The position numbers and the translations under genes were made by a program. A DNA stretch of 64,000 bases from positions 1 through 64,000 of the forward strand of contig CAIYRS010000003.1 in the NCBI GenBank assembly GCA_903928685.1. Reading direction: 5' to 3'. Position 1 is the first letter of the stretch, and every line of letters starts with the position of its first letter. This document shows, piece by piece, positions 8,946-17,880 of this stretch. The notes under the pieces are model-generated. The model was not told where the DNA came from and searched no databases. It was given only the letters and a program-made list of their open reading frames with translations. Origin of the DNA: an uncultured Methylococcaceae bacterium. GTDB lineage: Bacteria > Pseudomonadota > Gammaproteobacteria > Methylococcales > Methylomonadaceae.

Positions 8946-9002
8946 TTTATTGGCTAGCCTGTGTTTGCTATTCTGAGGGTTACTTTTTGAAGGCATCATA
9001 CT

Positions 9003-10040
9003 ATGAAAAAAATATTGCTTGTATTGACTGGTGGCACGATAGGCTCAACCGTTACTGATGGCGCAATCGGCACCAACCCAAACAGCCGCTATCAATTACT
9101 GGCGATGTTGCAGGCGCAATACCCTTGGCATGAGGAATTTGCTTTTCATGTCATCCAGCCTGTTGAGATATTAAGCGAGAATTTGCAACCTGTGGTCTGG
9201 GAAACGGTGGTCGCCGCCATCATCACAGCACAACCTCAGCAATATCAGGGCATCATCATTACCCACGGTACAGATACTCTGGCTTTTTCGGCATCCGCAT
9301 TAAGTTTTTGTTTGCAATCATTAAACCTGCCTATATTGCTGGTTTCTAGCGATTATCCCTTAGCGGATGACCGGGCAAACGGGTTGGCTAATTTTATCTG
9401 TGCTTTGGAATTTATTCGGCAAATCCAGCAAGCTGGCGTTTTTGTCCCGTACCGCAACCAAGGCCAAACCATGCAAGTGCATTTGGCGACACGTTTGGCC
9501 TCTTGTTTACAGCTAAGCGGTGATTTTATTACCGTCCAACAGAAAAGCTATATGCAGTTTGCCGATGGCAAATTCAGCTTATTGAATCCGTCTACAGTGC
9601 TGGAAAAGTCCCCGCCGACAACAATAAGTCCGCGTTTTTCCCAACGGGTGATGCTGGTAAAACCCTATCCCGGCTTGAATTACCAACATATCGCCATTAA
9701 CCAAGTCGATGCGGTGCTGCATGACTTGTACCACTCAGGTACGGCGGCAGTGTCTAGTCAATGGGGTAGCGATTATTCCTTGCTAGATTTTGCCCAGCGT
9801 TGCCAGCAGCAAGGTGTTGCGCTGTATTTGGCGCCATCGGTCAAATCAACGGCGGTTTATGACACCACCAAGGCGTTAATCGACCACGGGGCAATCATGC
9901 TTTGGAATATGTCTTTGGAAGCAGCCTACGCCAAGTTGCTGCTCGCTTACGGTAATTTTAATGATACCGCAAGCGTTATGGCGTTTATGGCAGCGGATAT
10001 TGCGGGGGAGATTATTGAATCGCCATTGCAAGCCAATTAA
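9003..10040 (+). CDS. Asparaginase family protein
   Basis: The 345-aa protein has both signature regions of the asparaginase/glutaminase family: TGGTIGST near residues 9-16, with the nucleophilic Thr, and ITHGTDTL near 87-94, with the second catalytic Thr-Asp pair. Such enzymes hydrolyse Asn (sometimes Gln) to the acid and ammonia. There is no signal peptide, so a cytoplasmic type I-like enzyme is likely. The 3' end overlaps the convergent ppa gene by four bases. Confidence 0.85.
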   Translation: MKKILLVLTGGTIGSTVTDGAIGTNPNSRYQLLAMLQAQYPWHEEFAFHVIQPVEILSENLQPVVWETVVAAIITAQPQQYQGIIITHGTDTLAFSASALSFCLQSLNLPILLVSSDYPLADDRANGLANFICALEFIRQIQQAGVFVPYRNQGQTMQVHLATRLASCLQLSGDFITVQQKSYMQFADGKFSLLNPSTVLEKSPPTTISPRFSQRVMLVKPYPGLNYQHIAINQVDAVLHDLYHSGTAAVSSQWGSDYSLLDFAQRCQQQGVALYLAPSVKSTAVYDTTKALIDHGAIMLWNMSLEAAYAKLLLAYGNFNDTASVMAFMAADIAGEIIESPLQAN

Positions 10041-10738
10041 TCGATATATTCTTCTTCCAAAGCATCGCGGCGGTGTTTCCGTATCAGGCTTTTTAACGGT
10101 AGAAAGCGGCTGGCGGAAAAGCGGTCGCGGTTACCGTAGTGGGTTTGATAGTCTTCCAACGAACGGCGGATGACTTCATGCGCTTCTTCACGACCGTAAA
10201 CATTGGTGATTTCACAACTGCTGGCTTCACCAGGCAGGTTTTTGTAGGTGAGAAAGTAATGTTTGAGGCGGTTGATATAAGAGATAGGGCAGTCAGAAAC
10301 ATCATTCCATTGCCGATAAAATTCATCGCCTTTTAATACCGCGATAATTTTGTCATCAGCTTCGCCCTTGTCTAACATGCGGAAGCCGCCAATTGGGATA
10401 GCTTGCACGATAATATTGCCATGGGTGACGCTGCGTTCACTGAGTACGCAAATATCCAACGGGTCACCATCGCCTTTGGCGACCATTTTGCCGGATTTTA
10501 GTGCGGCGAATTCAGCCGTTCTTTCGGCACAATAGGTTTGCGGGATAAAGCCATATAAGGTGGGGACAGTATTAGAAAACTTTTGTGGACGGTCGATTTT
10601 TAAATAGCCGCTCTCTTTATCGATTTCATATTTCACGGTATCGGTCGGAACAATTTCAATAAATGCGGTGACGATATTGGGCGATTTTTCGCCTGGGTCG
10701 ATGCCATGCCAAGGATGGGCTTTGTGTTTTAAGTTCAT
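10037..10738 (-). CDS. ppa: Inorganic pyrophosphatase, family I
   Basis: This hydrolyses pyrophosphate to phosphate and so pulls biosynthetic reactions forward. The family I metal-binding signature appears as GDGDPLDICVL (about residues 89-99), with YGFIPQTYC upstream and KGEADDKIIAV downstream. At 233 aa it is longer than the usual 175-aa bacterial form, with an N-terminal extension (HPWHGIDPGEKSP) and a C-terminal helical extension, which resembles the larger eukaryote-like type. It stands alone and converges on the asparaginase gene. Confidence 0.92.
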   Translation of the reverse strand: MNLKHKAHPWHGIDPGEKSPNIVTAFIEIVPTDTVKYEIDKESGYLKIDRPQKFSNTVPTLYGFIPQTYCAERTAEFAALKSGKMVAKGDGDPLDICVLSERSVTHGNIIVQAIPIGGFRMLDKGEADDKIIAVLKGDEFYRQWNDVSDCPISYINRLKHYFLTYKNLPGEASSCEITNVYGREEAHEVIRRSLEDYQTHYGNRDRFSASRFLPLKSLIRKHRRDALEEEYID

Positions 10739-10839
10739 TGAGAGTGCCGTTGTTGGGAATGCGTTTTATATTGCGTTGAAAGCAATGAGTATAGGTAATG
10801 GATGAGAAATTTACCGTAATTGACTGAAAATTGGCTGAA

Positions 10840-13683
10840 TCAAGCTTGCTCTAAAAGTAGTTTAGCAAATTCATCCGCTGGTAAGGGTTTGCTTTTTAAA
10901 TATCCTTGATACATATCACAGCCGTGTGCTTTTAAGAACGCCAGTTGCGCCTCGGTTTCCACGCCTTCTGCCAACACTTTAAAGCCGAGTTTTTCGCCGA
11001 TTGCCAATATCGTCGTGGCAATGCCAACATCGCCATTACTGTTTGGAATATCGTCGATGAAGCATTTGTCAATTTTTAGCACATCCACCGGGAAGCGCTT
11101 TAGATAGGCGAGGGAAGAGTAGCCAGTACCAAAATCATCAATCGCTAAACGTATCCCTAATGCCCGTAGCTTATGCAAAATGCGGATGGCATCGGCTTCG
11201 CGGGCCATTAATGCCGTTTCGGTCAGTTCCAATTCCAACTGCGCGGCGGAGTAGCCAGTTTCTAACAAAATGCGCGTGACCAAAATATCCAATTCGCATT
11301 GCATAAACTGATGTGGCGAGACATTGACGGCGAGGCTAATGACTGGCAGGCCAGCATCTTGCCATTGTTTGCCTTGGCGACAGGCTTCATACAATGCCCA
11401 TTCACCAATTTTTAGAATTAGGCCATTTTCTTCGGCAAAAGGGATAAATTTGATCGGCATAACTAAGCCATGCAAAGGGTCTTGCCAACGCACCAAGGCT
11501 TCTGCGCCAATAATTTTGCCGCTAATAATGTCTACTTGCGGTTGGTAGTAAAGACGTAAATCATTGTTAGCAATTGATTTCCGTAATCTCGCTTCCAAGT
11601 CGGTACGGGCGCGGGCAGCGACCGTTAAATCCTCGGTAAAATACGCATAGCGACCACGGCCTTGGGATTTTGCTAGATATAAAGCGGTATCGGCCTGTTG
11701 CAATAAGATTTCCGGCGTATCGCTATTTTCAGGGAAGACACTGATGCCAATGCTCGCGCCGATACGCACTTCACCGTGAGGATTAAGGTAAAAAGGTTCG
11801 CTTAAATCATCAATAATGATTTTTGCCAGTCGCCCAGCATCATCGGAATCACTAATATCTGTTAGTACCAAGGTAAATTCATCACCACCTAAACGGGCGA
11901 CGGTATCCATTTTCCGTAAGCGTTTGGTTAGCCGTTCTGCCACTTGCTGTAACAGGTCGTCGCCAGCCAAATGCCCAAAGCTGTCGTTGACGTGTTTAAA
12001 ACTATCCAAATCCAGCATCATTAATGCCAGTTGTTTTCTGTTACGTTGTGCCGATTCTAAACCGTGTTGTAGCCGATAAAGCAGTAATACCCGGTTTGGT
12101 AAGCTGGTTAAAGGGTCGTGGTGCGCCAAAAATTCCAATTTTTGCTCGGATTTTTTTAGCACCGTTAAATCGGTAAAAATCCCCGTGTAATGGGTGACCT
12201 TGTTGAATTCGTCCGTCACGGTGCTGATACTCAACAGTTCCGGATAAATTTCGCCATTTTTCCGGCGATTCCAGATTTCACCTTGCCAAAAACCATTAAA
12301 CCTAACGGCAACGGCTATTCTTTGGTAGAAATCATGGTCATGTACGCCAGAATTTAACAATTCCGAGGTTTCTTTGCCGATGGCTTCTTCTTGGCTGAAG
12401 CCAGTTGTGGTGGTGAAGGCCTTGTTAACCATAACGATTTTTTTACGGGCATCGGTAACCACAATGCCTTCCATGCTGCGTTCAAACACCTGTGCGGCAA
12501 TCCGCTGTTGCGCTTCGCTCTGTTTGCGTGCAGTAATGTCATGGGTTATTGAAAGTACTGAAGCTGTACCACTTTCGCTATCTAAGAGTTGCGTAGAATT
12601 AGTTTCCAGCCAACGGCGTGTGCCCTGCAAACCGATAATTTCAAATTCTAATGTCCCCGTTTCGCCGTTTAATGTGCGCTTATGCAAATCCATAAAGGCA
12701 TCGAAATATTGAGGGCGAATAAAGGCTTTTATTCCAAGTTGATTAATTTTCTCCACAGAATCGACTTCCAGCATTGCCAATCCTGCCATATTCATATCTA
12801 ACACCGTTCCATTGCTATCAGTGGTTTTTACGCATTCCGGTTCGTTTTCAATGATTGCTTTTAAGTACGCCCTGTTTTTTGATAGCGCCAATTCGCTTTC
12901 GTGGCGAGCCGCCTCATTGGCAAAATTGTTGATGGCATAATCGAGGTCGGCAACGATTTCTGATAGCAATTTCTGCACTTCTTCATCGAAAACATCGGTT
13001 TCTGCACTATAGAACGTAAAAGCGCCAATGACTTTGTTTGCCCTATGCAAGGGCAAGGATGCGGATGCCGCTATGCCAGCGGCTTTCTTGGCTTGATACC
13101 ATGGTTGGGGATTTTCAATAGCATCAATGTTTTGATGCCAAACAGCTTGATCCAGATGGATAGCTTGTTCGGTTGAGCCGCAGAAAAAAGGGCCATTTTT
13201 ATCGGTAGTGATTTGGATGTTATTCAGGAAATCGAACTGTTTGCCAAACTGAATAAGCGTGTTTACCTGTTGGCTTGTGTCATCAACCATGCCTATCCAA
13301 GCCATGTCCAAGCCGCCAAATTCAACCACATGGCGACAAGCTTGCTCAAATAATTCCGCCTCGGATTTACAGCGGACGATACTTTGGTTACACAAGCTCA
13401 ACGCCATGTAGAGGTTTTTTAGTCGCTGAATTTTTTTTGCATCCAACTGTTTTTCCAACAGTAATTCGGCTTTATGTTGGGCAGTTTGCCAGTTTGAAAT
13501 GGCATAGAACAGTAAAAAACCACTACAAAGAAAAAACACCACTTCAACAAGTAACTCAATGGAGTTGAAAATGGATTTTGGGAAAATGCCATACAGTAAA
13601 TAATCAGAAAACACCGCCCAAACCAGCGATACCACAACATAAAAGCAGGCGATTCTGCGGGCTGACCAATGATTATTATGCAT
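10840..13683 (-). CDS. Membrane c-di-GMP enzyme: GAF-PAS-PAS-GGDEF-EAL
   Basis: The 947-aa protein has two N-terminal membrane segments (about 10-30 and 42-62), a GAF domain (about 90-255), two PAS/PAC domains (about 270-390 and 395-515), a GGDEF domain with an intact ARLGGDEF motif, and a C-terminal EAL domain with intact EALVRW and DDFGTGYSS motifs. GGDEF domains make cyclic di-GMP and EAL domains degrade it; both sites look intact, so the net activity cannot be predicted. The GAF and PAS domains suggest input from a small ligand or redox state. It follows nfeD by 11 bases and is probably last in an SPFH-NfeD operon. Confidence 0.92.
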   Translation of the reverse strand: MHNNHWSARRIACFYVVVSLVWAVFSDYLLYGIFPKSIFNSIELLVEVVFFLCSGFLLFYAISNWQTAQHKAELLLEKQLDAKKIQRLKNLYMALSLCNQSIVRCKSEAELFEQACRHVVEFGGLDMAWIGMVDDTSQQVNTLIQFGKQFDFLNNIQITTDKNGPFFCGSTEQAIHLDQAVWHQNIDAIENPQPWYQAKKAAGIAASASLPLHRANKVIGAFTFYSAETDVFDEEVQKLLSEIVADLDYAINNFANEAARHESELALSKNRAYLKAIIENEPECVKTTDSNGTVLDMNMAGLAMLEVDSVEKINQLGIKAFIRPQYFDAFMDLHKRTLNGETGTLEFEIIGLQGTRRWLETNSTQLLDSESGTASVLSITHDITARKQSEAQQRIAAQVFERSMEGIVVTDARKKIVMVNKAFTTTTGFSQEEAIGKETSELLNSGVHDHDFYQRIAVAVRFNGFWQGEIWNRRKNGEIYPELLSISTVTDEFNKVTHYTGIFTDLTVLKKSEQKLEFLAHHDPLTSLPNRVLLLYRLQHGLESAQRNRKQLALMMLDLDSFKHVNDSFGHLAGDDLLQQVAERLTKRLRKMDTVARLGGDEFTLVLTDISDSDDAGRLAKIIIDDLSEPFYLNPHGEVRIGASIGISVFPENSDTPEILLQQADTALYLAKSQGRGRYAYFTEDLTVAARARTDLEARLRKSIANNDLRLYYQPQVDIISGKIIGAEALVRWQDPLHGLVMPIKFIPFAEENGLILKIGEWALYEACRQGKQWQDAGLPVISLAVNVSPHQFMQCELDILVTRILLETGYSAAQLELELTETALMAREADAIRILHKLRALGIRLAIDDFGTGYSSLAYLKRFPVDVLKIDKCFIDDIPNSNGDVGIATTILAIGEKLGFKVLAEGVETEAQLAFLKAHGCDMYQGYLKSKPLPADEFAKLLLEQA

Positions 13684-13694
13684 GGCGTATTCCT

Positions 13695-14141
13695 TTACTC
13701 TGAATGGACAACATCAAACACCGTGCCGCGAATGGCGACCACTTTAACTTTGGTGGTTAAATCACAATCGTCGCCATGTACTTTCCAAATGGTGTCGTCG
13801 ACTTTTATTTTGCCTTGTCCGTTTTCAATCGCTTGGTACAAATTGAACGTCCGGCCGACATACTGTTCGCCGCGCTTGTTTAAGGTGGGGTGGTCAGTTT
13901 TTTGATTGCGGGCATTTTTGGCCATGAATTTCCACGCCAAAATACTGATGATGGCCAATAGCGAAAACATCAGCAATTGCCCAGATTGGGTAATAAAGGG
14001 CATTAACAAAACCAATAGCCCTGTAATGGCGGCGGCAATCGCCAGCCATAAAAAGAAGAAACCAAAAATCAAAATTTCCAGCACTAAAAAAACCAGGCCG
14101 AAAACCCACCAGTACCAAAACTCCCAAGCGAATTCAAACAT
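13695..14141 (-). CDS. NfeD-family membrane protein (short form)
   Basis: The 148-aa protein begins with three or four membrane helices (within 8-75) and ends in a small soluble beta-barrel OB-fold (about 88-145, containing GRTFNLYQAIENGQGKIKV and WKVHG). This is the short NfeD architecture. NfeD proteins work with SPFH/stomatin partners in membrane organisation, and the neighbouring gene just upstream encodes such a partner with a 15-base gap. It lacks the N-terminal serine-protease domain of long NfeD. Confidence 0.88.
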   Translation of the reverse strand: MFEFAWEFWYWWVFGLVFLVLEILIFGFFFLWLAIAAAITGLLVLLMPFITQSGQLLMFSLLAIISILAWKFMAKNARNQKTDHPTLNKRGEQYVGRTFNLYQAIENGQGKIKVDDTIWKVHGDDCDLTTKVKVVAIRGTVFDVVHSE

Positions 14142-14156
14142 GACGGTGCCTCAGGG

Positions 14157-15080
14157 TTAGCTACTGGTTTTGTTGCTGGCGGCTTTCGCCAATTCGGTAA
14201 TGCCACCCAGTGCGCCGATAACGCTAGAGGCTTCCAGCGGCATAAAAATCAGTTTACTGTTGGGTGAGGTGGCAACGTCTTTCAGGGATTCAATATATTT
14301 TTGAGCCACAAAATAATTCACCGCTTGAATATCACCTTTGCTGATGGCTTCAGAAACCATCAAGGTCGCGCGGGCTTCGGCTTGTGCCAAACGCTCGCGG
14401 GCATCAGCATCGCGGTAAGACGCTTCTTTACGGCCTTCAGCTTCCAAAATAGCCGCTTGTTGCGCGCCTTCAGCTCGCAGAATTTCGGATTGGCGCAAAC
14501 CTTCGGCTTCTAAAATAGAGGCACGTTTCAAACGTTCTGCTTTCATTTGCCGCCCCATGGCTTCAACTAAATCTTTTGGCGGGGCGATGTCTTTGATTTC
14601 AATACGGGTGACTTTTATGCCCCACGGCGTCGTGGCATCATCCACCACCGACAGCAAGCGGGCGTTGATGTCATCACGGCGGGACAGCAATTCGTCTAAA
14701 TCCATAGAACCCATCACGGTACGGATGTTGGTCATAACCAGATTTAAGATCGCCCAATCCAGCTTGCTGACTTCATAAGCGGCTTTGGCGGCATCCATCA
14801 CTTGAAAAAACACCACGCCATCCACCGTCACCATAGCGTTGTCTTTGGTGATGACTTCCTGTGACGGCACATCCATGACTTGCTCCATCATGATGAGCTT
14901 TCTGCCGATGCTGTCGATAATCGGCATAATAATGTTTAAACCTGGGGTTAGCGTGGCGGTGTATTTGCCAAACCGCTCGACGGTGTATTCCATGCCTTGT
15001 GGCACCGATTTGACACTCATAAATAACAGCACGACAGCAAAGACCAACAGCACTAAAACGAAAATTGCAAAACCACTCAT
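14157..15080 (-). CDS. SPFH/Band 7 (stomatin-like) membrane protein, QmcA type
   Basis: The protein has one N-terminal membrane helix (about 4-24), then an SPFH domain opening with VPQGMEYTVERFGKY and containing VITKDNAMVTVDGVVFFQV and the IEIKDIAPP turn, then a long Ala/Glu-rich coiled coil (about 180-255). These proteins oligomerise into membrane microdomain scaffolds and often modulate the FtsH or NfeD proteases. It leads an apparent operon with nfeD and the c-di-GMP enzyme, and is divergent from the small membrane protein at 15248. Confidence 0.9.
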   Translation of the reverse strand: MSGFAIFVLVLLVFAVVLLFMSVKSVPQGMEYTVERFGKYTATLTPGLNIIMPIIDSIGRKLIMMEQVMDVPSQEVITKDNAMVTVDGVVFFQVMDAAKAAYEVSKLDWAILNLVMTNIRTVMGSMDLDELLSRRDDINARLLSVVDDATTPWGIKVTRIEIKDIAPPKDLVEAMGRQMKAERLKRASILEAEGLRQSEILRAEGAQQAAILEAEGRKEASYRDADARERLAQAEARATLMVSEAISKGDIQAVNYFVAQKYIESLKDVATSPNSKLIFMPLEASSVIGALGGITELAKAASNKTSS

Positions 15081-15247
15081 AAAACCTCCGGTTGTTTAGA
15101 CATTGTTTTTATTGCTGGCTATTGTCAAAACCAGCGAAAGCGATACATCATCATCGTGGCAAATACGGTTTTGCCAGTGCGTTAGTTATAGGCACTCGGC
15201 TATAATAATGCAAATTCAAGCAAATAAAAGTTAAACAGGTAAGCGAT

Positions 15248-15565
15248 ATGATTCTTTTCTCAATCAATTTGGCACTATTAACCGTGCTGTTTTTTATAGT
15301 CGGTATGATTAAGCCTAAATGGGCGTTATTCTTCTTAAACGCACCTACGCGTTTTTTAATTGTTGCCATCACTACCGTTCTGGTGATGATAACTCTGACG
15401 GTTTATGGTGAAGGCGTAAGACGCGCAAAAGAAGAGCGCGAAGTAAAAACGCCTGTTGCTAAAGAGCAAAGTGTAGTCCCTGTACCCGTTCCTGCCCCGG
15501 CTGCGCCAGCCACAGCACCTAGTGAAACTACTCCTGCTGCCCCGGCTAAAAAATGGCTGCCGTAA
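15248..15565 (+). CDS. Small two-helix membrane protein with Pro/Ala-rich tail, unknown function
   Basis: The 105-aa product has two membrane helices (about 3-20 and 34-53) separated by a short basic loop (KPKWALFF..PTR). It then has a charged linker and a low-complexity Pro/Ala tail ending in KKWLP. No family is recognised with certainty. The last 13 bases overlap the deformylase start in another frame, implying translational coupling. A TATAAT at 15201-15206 is a candidate -10 box. The helices and ordinary start context argue that it is real. Confidence 0.6.
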   Translation: MILFSINLALLTVLFFIVGMIKPKWALFFLNAPTRFLIVAITTVLVMITLTVYGEGVRRAKEEREVKTPVAKEQSVVPVPVPAPAAPATAPSETTPAAPAKKWLP

Positions 15566-16092
15566 CAACGGTTGCCGCTGCCGCCATTGTGCAATTAGGC
15601 GCGCCAGTATTGCGCGTACCAGCGGCAGAAGTCACCGATTTGCAATCTGACGATACCCGCAAGGACATCGCCGTGATGCGCGCCTCCCTCGCCGAAACCC
15701 AAGGCGTGGGCTTGGCGGCACCGCAAATCGGCATCTCCAAACGCATTATTATTGTTGCTTCCAGACCCACGGCGAGATACCCCAATGCGCCGTTGATGTC
15801 GCCGACCGTGATGCTTAATCCTAGCTATCAACCGTGTTCAGAAAGTAAAGAAAAAGGCTGGGAAGGCTGTTTAAGTGTTCCATCAATCCGCGCTTTAGTG
15901 CCGCGTTATCTGGATATAGACATCCGCTATTACAGCGAACAAGGCGAATTGGTCACTGCCAATTTGCAGGGCTTTGTCGCGCGGGTGTTCCAGCATGAAT
16001 ACGACCATCTGGAAGGCATGGTGTATTTGGATAGAGTTGAAGATAACCGCGATATTGTTGCTGAAAGCGAATATTTCCGGCAGCAGATGTAA
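15553..16092 (+). CDS. def: Peptide deformylase
   Basis: The enzyme removes the formyl group from the initiator Met of new proteins. All three metal-site motifs are present: GVGLAAPQIG at 51-60, EGCLS at 104-108 (Cys metal ligand) and HEYDH at 148-152. Length (179 aa) is normal for a type with an extended N-terminus. It is not next to fmt, so it may be a second deformylase copy; whether another exists lies outside this window. It starts inside the upstream membrane-protein gene. Confidence 0.93.
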   Translation: MAAVTTVAAAAIVQLGAPVLRVPAAEVTDLQSDDTRKDIAVMRASLAETQGVGLAAPQIGISKRIIIVASRPTARYPNAPLMSPTVMLNPSYQPCSESKEKGWEGCLSVPSIRALVPRYLDIDIRYYSEQGELVTANLQGFVARVFQHEYDHLEGMVYLDRVEDNRDIVAESEYFRQQM

Positions 16093-16233
16093 TGGTACTG
16101 CTGGAATCTAAAGCCTGTTTTGCACGTAGGATGTGCCGACGATAGAAGGCGCATCAATCACCTTGACACTATCTTTTGAAATCCGTTGAAGAATCGCTTT
16201 ACACAAGCTCGTACTGGATCAAAGTTGAATTGT

Positions 16234-16348
16234 GTCGGTATTGTTTTCGTAGGGGCGAGCGGCTTCTCGCCTTATCGCACCCGGATTTGATACGGATTCT
16301 TAAAAAGGCGGACAGCCGTCCGCCCCTACGTAGTTGGATTAACCCGAC
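16234..16348. repeat. 115-bp dispersed repeat with inverted-repeat ends (copy 1)
   Basis: This element begins GTCGGTATT and ends CCCGAC. It carries a short inner hairpin (GGGGCGAGCGGC) and a GGCGGACAGCCGTCCGCC hairpin. A second copy, nearly identical apart from scattered changes, lies at 42828-42940. The rest of the 393-base gap before dnaB holds only a half REP-like sequence (GTAGGATGTGCC, about 16126) and no credible gene. Confidence 0.75.
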
Positions 16349-16418
16349 AAAGAATCATTGTCTGAGAATTTTGTAACCCATTCCATAAAGACTACCAAGA
16401 TTAGAAATTTTTCAACGG

Positions 16419-16446
16419 TTACTAAAGCCATCGCTATAGCTATAAT
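16419..16446 (+). promoter_or_regulatory. Possible dnaB promoter
   Basis: A perfect TATAAT (16441-16446) lies 39 bases before the dnaB ATG, with the weak -35 candidate TTACTA 16 bases upstream. The -10 match is the main evidence. Confidence 0.4.
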
Positions 16447-16485
16447 GGCATTCCCTCTGCATAACCGTCGTTTACTATCCCAACC

Positions 16486-17880
16486 ATGTCTGATAACTAC
16501 CCGTTCGAACGCGATTACGCTTTCGATGCTTTAAAAGTCCCCCCCAATTCCATCCAAGCCGAACAATCGGTGCTAGGTGGCCTGATGCTGGATAACCAAG
16601 CCTGGGATTCAGTGGCAGATAAAGTCATCGAAAGCGATTTTTACCGCAAAGACCATCGGCAAATTTTCCGTGCCATCGAGCAACTTGCCGAAAAACAACA
16701 GCCGTTTGACATCATCACCATTTCCGAAGCCTTAGCTTCCATCAACGAGCTGGAAAATGTCGGTGGCTTGGCTTATTTGGGCTTGCTGGCGAAAGACACC
16801 CCCAGCGCCGCCAACATCGTCAGTTACGCCAATATCGTCCGCGACCGCTCAGTATTACGGCAACTCATCCATGTCGGCACCGACATTGCCGATTCCGCCT
16901 TCAATCCCGAAGGCCGCGAAACCGCCGATTTGCTGGAACACGCCGAACGCGAAGTATTTAAGATTGCCGAGCAACGCCAGCGCGGGCAGGGCGGTTTTAT
17001 GCCGATTAAATCGCTGTTGGCAAAAGCCGTTGACCGCATTGAAACCCTGTACGAACAAGACGGTAACATCACAGGCGCGGCAACTGGATTTACCGATTTC
17101 GACCAGCTCACTTCCGGTTTGCAACCATCGGATTTAATCATTGTTGCGGGCAGGCCATCGATGGGTAAAACCACCATCGCCATGAACATGGCAGAAAACG
17201 TCGCCATCAAAGGCGATAAACCCGTGGCGGTGTTCAGTATGGAAATGCCAGGCGATGCCTTAGCCATGCGGATGATGTCGTCGTTAGGGCGTATTGACCA
17301 AAATAAAGTCCGCACGGGTAAACTCGATGATGACGAATGGCCCCGATTAACCTCCGCCATCAATCTGCTGGCAGAAACCAAATTATTCATCGACGATACC
17401 CCAGCGTTATCGCCCACCGAAGTACGTTCCCGCGCCAGACGCTTAATGCGCGAACACGGGCAACTGGGTTTGATTGTTTTGGATTACTTACAGCTGATGC
17501 AATCGCCATCCAGCGGCGACAACCGCGTACAACAAATTTCCGATATTTCCCGTGGCCTCAAAGCCCTAGCCAAAGAGCTGCAAGTTCCGGTAATTGCCTT
17601 ATCGCAGCTCAACCGGAATCTGGAACAACGCCCTAACAAACGCCCAGTGATGTCGGACTTGCGCGAATCCGGCGCGATTGAGCAGGATGCCGATTTAATC
17701 GTGTTCGTGTACCGCGACGAAGTCTACAACGAAGACAGTCCCGACAAAGGCATCGCCGAAATCATCATCGGCAAACAGCGTAACGGCCCACTAGGCACAG
17801 TGCGTCTGACCTTCTTAGGACAATACACCCGTTTTGAAAACTTCGCGGGTGGTTCTTACAGCGATTCGGACTATGAGTAA
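16486..17880 (+). CDS. dnaB: Replicative DNA helicase
   Basis: DnaB unwinds DNA at the replication fork as a ring-shaped hexamer. The N-terminal domain opens with PPNSIQAEQSVLGGLMLD. The RecA-like C-terminal domain has Walker A AGRPSMGKTT at 221-230, the VLDYLQLM Walker B region, and the SQLNRNLEQRPNKRP and DLRESGAIEQDAD motifs. Length is normal at 464 aa, with no intein. It overlaps the alanine racemase start by eight bases, the usual gammaproteobacterial neighbour order. Confidence 0.97.
   Translation: MSDNYPFERDYAFDALKVPPNSIQAEQSVLGGLMLDNQAWDSVADKVIESDFYRKDHRQIFRAIEQLAEKQQPFDIITISEALASINELENVGGLAYLGLLAKDTPSAANIVSYANIVRDRSVLRQLIHVGTDIADSAFNPEGRETADLLEHAEREVFKIAEQRQRGQGGFMPIKSLLAKAVDRIETLYEQDGNITGAATGFTDFDQLTSGLQPSDLIIVAGRPSMGKTTIAMNMAENVAIKGDKPVAVFSMEMPGDALAMRMMSSLGRIDQNKVRTGKLDDDEWPRLTSAINLLAETKLFIDDTPALSPTEVRSRARRLMREHGQLGLIVLDYLQLMQSPSSGDNRVQQISDISRGLKALAKELQVPVIALSQLNRNLEQRPNKRPVMSDLRESGAIEQDADLIVFVYRDEVYNEDSPDKGIAEIIIGKQRNGPLGTVRLTFLGQYTRFENFAGGSYSDSDYE

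Noticed and set aside
16234-16348. Possible CRISPR repeat because of repeated GGGGCGAGCGGC-like units
   Set aside because: Only two distant copies of a whole 113-115 bp element exist, with no regular repeat-spacer structure and no cas genes.
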